Below are positions 7,248 through 12,976 of a DNA stretch of 12,976 nt, one piece after another. Position numbers and translations under genes: made by a program. The notes under the pieces were generated by a model, which was not told where the DNA came from, made no database searches, and was given only the letters and a program-made list of their open reading frames with translations. The stretch is from Ochromonadaceae sp. CCMP2298 (taxonomy: Eukaryota > Sar > Synurophyceae > Ochromonadales > Ochromonadaceae), in assembly GCA_026770595.1 (NCBI GenBank), contig MU634355.1:1-12976 (forward strand), written 5' to 3'. Each line of letters begins with the position of its first letter. The first letter of the stretch is position 1.

Positions 7248-8402
7248 ATGGGTTGTTCCTCGGCTAAGGCAGTGAAGTATCTCGGCAGCGCCCAGCGCGA
7301 CAAGCACACAGAGCTTCATTGGTCATCATCCTTCCTCGGCAGCTGGGAGCCCTTTGCAGATGCCGTCATTCCGTTCCTGACCAACAAGGATCTGTTTCAG
7401 TTGTCGGCATGCTGCAGGGAGGTGCTTCAGCTGCGCTACACGCTGGGGAGGTGGTCGGCGGTGCTGGATGATGCTTCGTACGAGAGATTCCGCATCATGC
7501 GCCACTCCGTGCCACCGTGCTTCGATGTGGAGACCTTCGATCTCGTCGCCCAGCTCGGACAGCGGCTCTCTATCAAAATGCCTTCAACAAGCAGCGGCAA
7601 CTTGGATGCTCTCGCAGGTGTGCACACTGTCTCTATCGACCCTCCAGGGATGTCCTTCAAGGTCTTTACGCTTCAACATGTGAGTGCTCTTGAATCTGAG
7701 TTAGCAGAGCGCTTAAACCAGAGTTATCAGCGGGGCATCATCGACGTGAGTGCATTGGGAGGCGTGCATACTCTCACTCTCAGGGGCTGTAGTGGTATCA
7801 CTAATGTGAGTGCTCTCGGAGGAGTGCACACGCTGATCCTTCGTCTCTGCCAGGGTATCAGGGACGTGAGTGCTCTCGGAAGGGTGCACACGCTGGATCT
7901 TAGTTCCTGTAGGGGCATCAAAGATGTCAGTGCTCTGGGAGGGGTTCATACGCTGGATCTTAGCGAATGTGTGGGTATCACTAATGTCAGTGCTCTCGGC
8001 GGAGTCCACACACTCAATCTCATGGGTTGCCAGGGTATCAGAGATGTCGGTGCCTTGGGAGGCGTGCATACACTCAATCTTAGTTGCTGCGAGAGTATCA
8101 CTAATGCGAGTGCTCTGGGAGGCGTGATTGCGCTGGATCTTAGTTACTGTGGGGGTATCAGGGATGTGAGTGCTCTCGGAGGTGTGCACACGCTGGATCT
8201 TAGTTCCTGTAGGGGTATCAGGGATGTCAGTTCTCTGGGAGGGGTTCATACGCTGGATATCTCTTTCTGCCTTGGTATCACCGATGTCAGTGCTCTCGGA
8301 AGTGTGCATACGCTGGATCTTCGGGGCTGCAGCAGTATTACCGATTTTAGTGCTCTCGGGAGCGTGCCCAACCTTATCCTGCCGAGTAGAGGCAGCGAGT
8401 AG
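7248..8402 (+). CDS. F-box/leucine-rich-repeat protein 1, putatively N-myristoylated
   Basis: This is a single-exon gene of 384 residues. I chose the ATG at 7248 (A at -3, G at +4) because MGCSSA is shared with the paralogue, although the frame stays open upstream to an ATG at 7059. MGCSS fits N-myristoylation at Gly2 with palmitoylation at Cys3, suggesting membrane attachment. Residues 34-70 resemble an F-box: FADAVIPFLTNKDLFQLSAC then CREVLQLRY. Such domains bind Skp1 in SCF ubiquitin ligases. Residues 164-384 form about eleven LRRs of exactly 20 residues, consensus DVSALGGVHTLDLSxCxGIT; the last is degenerate. LRRs usually choose the substrate, here unknown. At the DNA level the repeat is 60 bp with no indels. 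Just before and after the stop begins a CAGAGG-rich polypurine run. It is intronless, unlike its left-hand neighbours. Confidence 0.88.
   Translation: MGCSSAKAVKYLGSAQRDKHTELHWSSSFLGSWEPFADAVIPFLTNKDLFQLSACCREVLQLRYTLGRWSAVLDDASYERFRIMRHSVPPCFDVETFDLVAQLGQRLSIKMPSTSSGNLDALAGVHTVSIDPPGMSFKVFTLQHVSALESELAERLNQSYQRGIIDVSALGGVHTLTLRGCSGITNVSALGGVHTLILRLCQGIRDVSALGRVHTLDLSSCRGIKDVSALGGVHTLDLSECVGITNVSALGGVHTLNLMGCQGIRDVGALGGVHTLNLSCCESITNASALGGVIALDLSYCGGIRDVSALGGVHTLDLSSCRGIRDVSSLGGVHTLDISFCLGITDVSALGSVHTLDLRGCSSITDFSALGSVPNLILPSRGSE
7870..8258 (+). repeat. 60-bp LRR repeats with a duplicated block 300 bp apart
   Basis: The segments 7861-7958 and 8161-8258 are nearly identical (about 7 differences in 98 bases), far closer than neighbouring units. 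They are exactly five units apart. Both encode the pair DLSSCRGI followed by a unit with GGGGTTCATACGCTGGAT. Confidence 0.85.
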
Positions 8403-8454
8403 AGGCAAGAGCACAGGCAGAGGCAGGAGGCAGAGGCAGAGACAGGAGCAGAGA
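8386..8454 (+). repeat. CAGAGG/CAGGAG polypurine repeat at the 3' end of F-box/LRR gene 1
   Basis: Imperfect GCAGAG and GCAGGA units run across the stop codon into the 3' flank. A longer, similar tract follows the stop of the paralogue (12401-12530), which suggests the duplication included the 3' flank. Confidence 0.8.
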
Positions 8455-8854
8455 TAACATATACAGTACACTATATATCACTATATTACTACATATTACA
8501 ACACATAAATATTTACACGAGCGATGAAAAAAACCTTCTTTAAGTTAAACCACCTTCTTGTCTAGGGTGTAAAAAGGCGTAAAATAACCGTTTTCTGCCG
8601 AATGGATTCCATATGAGAGCACAGTGCAGATTCGATCCTGCCATTTTCTCTGGCAGTGACTTGGACTTGCAAGGAGGAGTTCTGTTTCACAGCTGCGCAG
8701 CGAGAGGCAGAGAGAGAGGGAGAGACAGAGAAAGAGACAGAGAGAGAGAGACAGAGAGAGAGGGGTGGGTCTGACTCCTGCAGAGAAGGCGCGTCCAACG
8801 AAACGGCTAACGAAGCAGAGGAAGGCCGAGGCTGCGGCACAGCTGTACGAGCAG
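8403..8854. other. region between F-box/LRR gene 1 and the low-complexity ORF
   Basis: After the polypurine tract comes an AT-rich segment (8455-8540) containing a 38-bp sequence also found upstream of F-box/LRR gene 2. A perfect 6-bp hairpin CTGCCA/TGGCAG lies at 8638-8656. A GA-rich microsatellite fills 8702-8764. The frame of the following ORF is open from 8765, so a 5' exon or an unseen start may lie here. Confidence 0.6.
8501..8538 (+). repeat. 38-bp sequence repeated at 10777-10814 (left copy)
   Basis: It reads ACACATAAATATTTAC, then CGAGCGATGAAAAAA. The right copy has ACACATACATATTTAC, then GTAGCGATCAAAAAA. About 32 of 38 bases agree. The two copies bracket 2.2 kb that holds the low-complexity ORF and the TAG/CAG microsatellite. 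Confidence 0.7.
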
Positions 8855-10129
8855 ATGGCGTCGGTGAGAAGGCCAGAGAGAGGGGCGAAGAGAAAGGCAG
8901 AGGAGAGGATGGCAGAGTGGGTGTCTTGGGAGAGTGGGGGGGTCACTGTTCCTACTACCACTCCTGCTCCTACTGCTCCCACTGCTGCTTTTACTGCCCG
9001 AAGGGAGGCGTTTAGGAGCAGCGTGGGGACGCTGGTCTCCAACCTACGCCAGGCCCTGATTCCCCTCATTCCCCCCAATCCCCTCAGTCAAAAACCCCTA
9101 CCTCTGCCTCTGCTTCTACCTCTGCCTCTACCTCTGCCTCTACCTCCGCCTCTGCCTCTGCCTCCGACGCTGACTCCCACCCAGGCCGCCTCCCTCAGCC
9201 AACTGCTCACTACCGCGCTCTACCCAGTCGCAGACAGGGTCAGGAACCTGCACAAGTACGCAACCCGCCCCTCACTCACTGCCGCCCCACTCAATGCTGC
9301 CCCATACAATGGTGCCCCCCCACTCAATGCTGCTGCTGTTACCCCCGAACTCAGCACTCACGCCGACATCCTGCGGCTGCTTGGGTCCAGGACCACACGT
9401 CAGGGCAGATTGATCACTGCGCGTGAGCTGGGACCCTCTCCTCTGCTCTGCTCTGCTTCTACCATGTCTCCTGATACCGGCACTACTGGAACTGCTGCTA
9501 GAGCTGCTCGTTTTGTCGCCCTAGTGTACAGCGTCACAGCGGCCCTGTCCCTGGAAAGTGAGTCTCTTTTGACGAGAGGACAGATGGGGTTCAGTAAGCT
9601 GCCGGCAGAGGAGGCGTGGGGGATGATGGAGGCACTGGTGGGGGCGGTAGGGGGGGTGCTGGAGCTAAGGAGGGTGCTGGGCGAGAGAGCTGCACATGCC
9701 TCTGCCTATGCCTCTGACTCTGATGAATCTGCTACTTCTACTTCCACCTCTGCCTCTGCTACCTCTACCTCTACCTCTACCTCTACCTCTGGTACTGCTG
9801 GGGCTGGGGCTGGGGCTGGGGCTGGGGCTGAAGCTGGGGCTGGGGCTGGGGCTGGGGTTGGGGGTGTGGGTAGGGGTAATGGTGTTGCTAGTACGACCAC
9901 CCCCACCACTGCCCACACCACTGCCCACACCACTGCCCACACCACTGCCCACACCACTGTCACTGTCACTGGCAAACGTCCCAGACCCCCTAACCTTGAC
10001 CCCTCTGCCTCTGCATCTGGCTCTACCCCTGCAGCTGCCTCTACCTCTACCTCTACCTTTACTTCCGTCTCTGATTCTGCCTCTGTAGCGGCAGTAGTGG
10101 GCAGAGAGGCAGAGGCAGAGGAGCAGTGA
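8855..10129 (+). CDS. hypothetical low-complexity protein
   Basis: The frame is open from 8765 to the TGA at 10127-10129. The first ATG is at 8855 (C at -3), giving 424 residues; an ATG at 8909 has better context (A at -3, G at +4). Upstream coding-like residues (KRLTKQRKAEAAAQLYEQ) suggest a missed 5' exon. I recognise no family. Non-repetitive islands look like real protein: [53 protein letters not shown], and [20 protein letters not shown], mostly helical. They are separated by repeat-encoded stretches: PLPLPL (9099-9172), STSTSAS (9719-9790), AGAGAG (9798-9870), four TTAH copies (9906-9953) and a final [11 protein letters not shown]. There are no membrane segments that I trust. It may be a disordered scaffold, or a spurious frame kept open by 3n repeats. 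It lies between the two F-box/LRR paralogues. Confidence 0.5.
   Translation: MASVRRPERGAKRKAEERMAEWVSWESGGVTVPTTTPAPTAPTAAFTARREAFRSSVGTLVSNLRQALIPLIPPNPLSQKPLPLPLLLPLPLPLPLPPPLPLPPTLTPTQAASLSQLLTTALYPVADRVRNLHKYATRPSLTAAPLNAAPYNGAPPLNAAAVTPELSTHADILRLLGSRTTRQGRLITARELGPSPLLCSASTMSPDTGTTGTAARAARFVALVYSVTAALSLESESLLTRGQMGFSKLPAEEAWGMMEALVGAVGGVLELRRVLGERAAHASAYASDSDESATSTSTSASATSTSTSTSTSGTAGAGAGAGAGAEAGAGAGAGVGGVGRGNGVASTTTPTTAHTTAHTTAHTTAHTTVTVTGKRPRPPNLDPSASASGSTPAAASTSTSTFTSVSDSASVAAVVGREAEAEEQ
9099..9172 (+). repeat. CCTCTG/CCTCTA hexanucleotide repeat inside the ORF
   Basis: About twelve imperfect hexamers are read as Pro-Leu here. The same hexamer is read as Ser-Ala/Ser-Thr further along in this ORF (9719-9790). 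Confidence 0.85.
9798..9876 (+). repeat. GGGGCT hexanucleotide repeat, coding Gly-Ala, with G-quadruplex potential
   Basis: About nine GGGGCT units, one interrupted by GAAGCT, are followed by GGGGTTGGGGGTGTGGGTAG. All the G-runs are on the coding strand, so both the mRNA and the non-template DNA could fold into quadruplexes. Confidence 0.85.
9906..9953 (+). repeat. four perfect 12-bp tandem copies coding TTAH
   Basis: The unit CCACTGCCCACA occurs four times without mismatch and then decays into CCACTGTCACTG. The absence of mismatches suggests recent expansion. Confidence 0.9.
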
Positions 10130-10296
10130 TTTGTGGTTGCAGAGCGCCTACCTGTGGCATTGGGCTCAGTCCATCTGGGTTTATTACAGGAACCATATAC
10201 TATAGGTGGGTTTAATAATCACCTGAGGACTCCCCCCCCCTATGTGTGGCATGGCGGTCAGTTGTGGAGCAGGGCGAAGGAAGCATAATGTGCCTG

Positions 10297-10545
10297 TAGT
10301 AGTAGTAGTAGCAGCAGTTGTAGTAGAAGCAGTAGTAGTAGAAGTAGTAGTAGCAGTAGTAGTAGTAGTAGTAGCAGCAATGGTTGTGAAGTAGTCAGCG
10401 GTAGTAGTAGCAGTAGCAGTAGCAGCAGCAGTAGCAGTAGTAGTAGTAGCAGCAGTGGCTGTGAAGTAGTCAGCGGTAGTAGTAGTAGCAACAGTAGCAA
10501 CGACAACAGTTACGACGGTAGTAGTAGCGACGGCAGTAGTAGCAG
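10297..10545. repeat. TAG/CAG trinucleotide microsatellite with a 75-bp higher-order repeat
   Basis: Runs of GTA, GCA and CAG in mixed order make up about 250 bp. A non-repeat segment GTGAAGTAGTCAGCGGTAG occurs at 10386 and again at 10461, 75 bp apart, showing duplication above the trinucleotide level. Confidence 0.9.
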
Positions 10546-10776
10546 AGATAGGGCAGAACATTCATCTAAGCAGACTTAACAACGGCTGTGTGACCGATGG
10601 GTAATGACCTATGACAAAGATTGCTACTCTCGTTTCTCGATATTCTCGATGCCCTAATGCATTAAACAGTTCAACTCATCGGCCGCATCCCACTCGATTC
10701 TTTTCATAAACCTCTGATAGGGAGTTTTACAGTATTGCAGTAAGTTACATACCGGTACCGGTACACAACATATTGC

Positions 10777-10814
10777 ACACATACATATTTACAGTAGCGA
10801 TCAAAAAATGCTTC
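10777..10814 (+). repeat. 38-bp sequence repeated at 8501-8538 (right copy)
   Basis: This copy lies 19 bp upstream of the conserved block of F-box/LRR gene 2 and overlaps the left arm of the CAAAAAATG hairpin (10802-10810). The left copy lies 99 bp after the stop of gene 1. Confidence 0.7.
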
Positions 10815-10832
10815 ATTTACACATTTTTTGTT

Positions 10833-10875
10833 CCCTTTTCAAGAAGGGATACAAGTCCCAGGTTCCCGACTTTTT
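10833..10875 (+). promoter_or_regulatory. conserved upstream block of F-box/LRR gene 2
   Basis: It contains CCCTTTTCAAGAAGGG, a near-palindrome like the one before gene 1, followed by AAGTCCCAGGTTCCCGACTT with complementary ends AAGTC/GACTT. The block starts about 315 bp before the ATG, against about 175 bp in gene 1. The difference is largely an insertion that includes the CAACGTTG repeats. Confidence 0.7.
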
Positions 10876-10897
10876 TCCCCTAAGTTACCCTTTCCCC

Positions 10898-10950
10898 GCA
10901 ACGTTGTCACTTGCCTTCTCCAGCACGTTACTTGCAACGTTGTACTTGCC
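10898..10950 (+). repeat. direct repeat GCAACGTTGT-ACTTGCC in the gene 2 upstream region
   Basis: Copies are at 10898-10915 and 10934-10950, differing by a single inserted C. Each contains the palindrome CAACGTTG. The corresponding part of the gene 1 upstream region lacks them. They could be paired binding sites for a dimeric factor. Confidence 0.65.
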
Positions 10951-11147
10951 ATTTTCAACACATCTTAATTCCTAAATCTGGAGTATCCGGTGTGTATGCT
11001 GACCGAGGTAGGTGTGGAGGCATCGCTCAACCCGACTTCAAAGGTGATTATCATCGTCGCCACGTCGTCCAAACATTCCGCAGTTGACACAATTCAACAG
11101 TTTGACGAGTGCGTTCTATTTCCTCTCCCCTCGCAATTCCGGACAGC

Positions 11148-12389
11148 ATGGGTTGTTCCTCGGCTGAGGCAGTGAGCAGTGAGTGGTCATTCATCCTCGG
11201 CAGCTGGGAGCCCTTTGCAGATGCTGTCGCTCCGTTCCTGACCAACAAGGATCTGTTTCAGTTGTCGGCATGCTGCAGGGAGGTGCTTCAGTGGCGGTAT
11301 ACGCTGGGAAAATGGTCGGCGGAGCTCGATGATGCTGATTATGAGAGATTTCGCAGTATGCGCTACTCCGTACCACCCTGCTTCGGACATTTGGAGACGT
11401 TCGATCTCGTCGCCCAGCTCGGACAGCGACTTTCCATCAGAATGCTCTTTACAAGCAAAGATAATTTGGATGCTCTCGCAGGTGTGCACACTATCACTGT
11501 TGACACTCCAGGGTTGAACTATTTCGATACATTGGGGTTGTATCTCACTCTCGGCATGGCTATCAGGGATGTGAGTGCCTTGGGAGGCGCGCATACTCTC
11601 ACTCTCAGGGGCTGTGGTGACATCACTAATGTGAGCGCTCTGGGAGGTGTACATACGCTGAACCTTAGTTGGTGTCAGGATATCGAGGATGTCAGTGCTC
11701 TAGGAAGAGTAAAAACGCTAAACCTTAGTCACTGTAGGGGTATCACGGATGCGAGTACCCTCGGAGGAGTGCACACACTGGATATCTCTTTTTGCCATGG
11801 CATCACCAATGTCAGTGCTCTCGGTGGCGTGCACACACTCATTATGGAAGGCTGTGATGGTATCACTGATGTGAATGCCTTGGGAGGGGTGCACACACTC
11901 AATCTTAGTTGCTGTTGGAAACTCATCAATGTGAGTGCTTTGGGAGGGGTGCATACACTCAATCTCAGGGGCTGTTATGAGATCACCGATGTCAGTGCTC
12001 TGGGAGGTGTGCACACACTCATCCTTGAAGACTGCGACGGTATCACAGATGTGAGCGCTTTGGGAGGCGTGCATACACTCAATATCAAGGGTTGCCGTGG
12101 TATCACCAATGTGAGTGCTCTCGGAGGGGTGAATACACTCAATCTCAAGGGCTGTTTTCGTATCACGGATGTGAGTGCACTGGGAGCAGTCCACACACTG
12201 GATCTTGAGTTTTGCCATGGTATCACGAACGTCAGTACTCTGGGGGGCGTGCACACTCTGAGCATGAGGGGCATGCGCAATATGGACGTCAGCGCCCTTG
12301 GTAAAGTGCATATACTCGACCTTCGCAACTGCAAAAAGATCACAGGTTTGGACGCTCTCGGGGGCGTGTCCAACCTGATACTGGAGTAA
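11148..12389 (+). CDS. F-box/leucine-rich-repeat protein 2, paralogue of the gene at 7248
   Basis: This is a single-exon gene of 413 residues; the ATG has A at -3 and G at +4. The N-terminus MGCSSAEAV matches the paralogue (likely myristoylation and palmitoylation) but lacks about eleven residues that follow there. The F-box-like segment, residues 20-57, is nearly identical: FADAVAPFLTNKDLFQLSAC then CREVLQWRY. The segment DYERFRSMRYSVPPCF and FDLVAQLGQRLSIRM is also shared. Residues 139-413 form about fourteen LRRs of 20 residues, three more than in gene 1; one unit (RGMRN) is a residue short. The hydrophobic pattern is kept, while the variable positions after LxL differ between genes, as expected if the exposed face binds different targets. 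A role as a substrate receptor of an SCF ligase is inferred from domain order only. Confidence 0.88.
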   Translation: MGCSSAEAVSSEWSFILGSWEPFADAVAPFLTNKDLFQLSACCREVLQWRYTLGKWSAELDDADYERFRSMRYSVPPCFGHLETFDLVAQLGQRLSIRMLFTSKDNLDALAGVHTITVDTPGLNYFDTLGLYLTLGMAIRDVSALGGAHTLTLRGCGDITNVSALGGVHTLNLSWCQDIEDVSALGRVKTLNLSHCRGITDASTLGGVHTLDISFCHGITNVSALGGVHTLIMEGCDGITDVNALGGVHTLNLSCCWKLINVSALGGVHTLNLRGCYEITDVSALGGVHTLILEDCDGITDVSALGGVHTLNIKGCRGITNVSALGGVNTLNLKGCFRITDVSALGAVHTLDLEFCHGITNVSTLGGVHTLSMRGMRNMDVSALGKVHILDLRNCKKITGLDALGGVSNLILE

Positions 12390-12400
12390 TGGTGCAATCG

Positions 12401-12530
12401 AGCAGGGGCAGGAGCAGGAGCAGAGGCAGTAGCAGAGGCAGGAACAGGAACAGAGGCAGGAGCATCAGCAGTAGCAGCAGCAGTAGTAGCAGAGTCAGGA
12501 ACAGTAGTAGTAGTAGCAGGAGCACGAGCA
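12401..12530 (+). repeat. CAG/GGCAGG polypurine and AGTAGC repeat after F-box/LRR gene 2
   Basis: GCAGGA, GCAGAG and GCAGTA units start about 12 bp after the stop codon and likely belong to the 3' UTR. The tract matches the type of repeat after gene 1. Confidence 0.85.
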
Positions 12531-12784
12531 TATGTAGTGGTCAAAGGAGCACCCCTAAGCGACTGATTTCCTCATGCATGGTGTGTAATAGTTGTATAAA
12601 TGAAACGGCGAAAAAACAATCATTCATTCAAAATATTATTCAATGCTCGCAAACATCACACCGTCTGGACAGCTACAATCTCACACCGCAGATCGAGCGA
12701 TACGAGCCCCCTTGCTCGAACGTACCACTCAAATCCACCACTCCACAGCACTTGAATCCACCTCACTCGAGTAGACGCTCATCA

Positions 12785-12966
12785 TACCCCCAACCCCTAA
12801 CCACTCACCCCATACCCCTACCCCCTACCCCCTAACGCCTTACCCATTACCTTTACCCCTTACCCCTTATCCCTTACCCCTCACCCCTTACCCCTTACCC
12901 CCTACCTCATACCCCATACCCCTAACCCCTAACCCCTTACCCCCTATCCCCCATACCCCTTATCAC
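12785..12966. repeat. degenerate 7-bp repeat, consensus TTACCCC (GGGGTAA), telomere-like
   Basis: Most of the tract can be cut into 7-mers such as TTACCCC, TAACCCC, ATACCCC, CTACCCC and TTATCCC. The C-runs stay in register while the other bases vary. This looks like a decayed interstitial or subtelomeric repeat and not a pure telomere. Confidence 0.75.
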
Positions 12967-12976
12967 TCGACTGTTC

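Larger units (their letters stand above)
10130..11147. other. intergenic region between the low-complexity ORF and F-box/LRR gene 2
   Basis: There is no supported gene. It holds the trinucleotide repeat at 10297-10545 and a 14-bp palindrome TACCGGTACCGGTA (10750-10763). Further right are the 38-bp repeat (10777-10814), a hairpin CAAAAAATG/CATTTTTTG (10802-10830), the conserved upstream block (10833-10875) and a direct repeat with CAACGTTG (10898-10950). The last 60 bp before the ATG resemble those of gene 1. Confidence 0.65.
12390..12976. other. 3' flank of F-box/LRR gene 2 and right end of the window
   Basis: After the polypurine repeat, 12545-12784 is mixed sequence with no gene that I can support; AT-rich parts around 12595-12645 could hold a polyadenylation site. 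The 7-bp repeat tract then continues almost to the edge. Confidence 0.6.

Noticed and set aside
7740-8380. Regular 60-bp repeats resembling an array such as CRISPR
   Set aside because: The units are contiguous coding LRRs with no unique spacers, and the setting is eukaryotic.
7713-8471. Long antisense open frame over the LRR array of gene 1, and a similar one at 11718-12311
   Set aside because: The 60-bp period keeps all frames in register, so a stop-free unit gives a long antisense frame automatically. The translations are repeats of the antisense unit without recognisable domains.
8628-8656. T-loop-like sequence GATTCGATCC suggesting a tRNA
   Set aside because: The loop has 8 bases between the pairing GCAG/CTGC arms, and I cannot find D and anticodon arms or an acceptor stem around it. 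The adjacent hairpin CTGCCA/TGGCAG is also inconsistent with a tRNA fold.
10184-10561. Antisense poly-Thr and poly-Leu frames in the TAG/CAG microsatellite
   Set aside because: Pure triplet repeats yield open frames by chance; there is no non-repeat protein sequence around them.
12389-12835. Open frame after F-box/LRR gene 2, rich in Arg and Ser
   Set aside because: It is the polypurine CAG/AGC repeat followed by non-conserved sequence, with no domain and no sign of splicing to the gene.

Overview
The window is nuclear DNA from an intron-bearing eukaryote, most likely a ciliated or flagellated protist or microalga. The evidence is eleven GT-AG introns whose phases join exactly, proteins of the spliceosome, chromatin and F-box type, A at position -3 of nearly every chosen start codon, and dense microsatellites. 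I cannot name the species. A free-living fornicate of the Kipferlia kind would fit, but that is only a guess.

Layout. (1) 1-2005, minus strand: seven exons of a CD2BP2/Lin1 (U5 snRNP 52K) orthologue with a GYF domain; its 3' end lies outside the window. (2) 2006-2634: intergenic, with a G-rich block and a degenerate C-rich tract. (3) 2635-4074, minus: a two-exon gene whose C-terminus looks like the helix-hairpin-helix tail of kinesin-10 (KIF22/Kid) but which has no motor domain. (4) 4075-4578: an AT-richer intergenic region with palindromes. (5) 4579-4768, minus: a 5'-truncated histone H3 pseudogene with two indels. (6) 4952-6822, minus: a five-exon gene for a 473-residue protein carrying six copies of a short aromatic-N/D-hydrophobic motif. 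(7) 7248-8402 and 11148-12389, plus: two paralogous intronless F-box/LRR genes with an MGCSS acylation N-terminus and a strict 60-bp (20-residue) LRR. (8) 8855-10129, plus, between the paralogues: a low-complexity ORF of unknown function. (9) 10130-11147: TAG/CAG microsatellite and the upstream region of the second F-box/LRR gene. (10) 12390-12976: polypurine CAG repeats, then a 7-bp telomere-like tract running to the window edge.

The genes do not form a pathway. The oldest layer is conserved housekeeping genes (spliceosome factor, DNA-binding protein, a probable cytoskeletal protein), all on the minus strand and interrupted by introns. The right half holds a duplicated intronless F-box/LRR family. 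Repeats run through everything: one hexamer (CAGAGG/CCTCTG) encodes different dipeptides in several genes.

The most interesting system-level signal is in the introns. Three pairs of introns within a gene share sequence, and one intron has a 25-bp tandem repeat that includes its own 5' splice site. This suggests local intron growth or copying.
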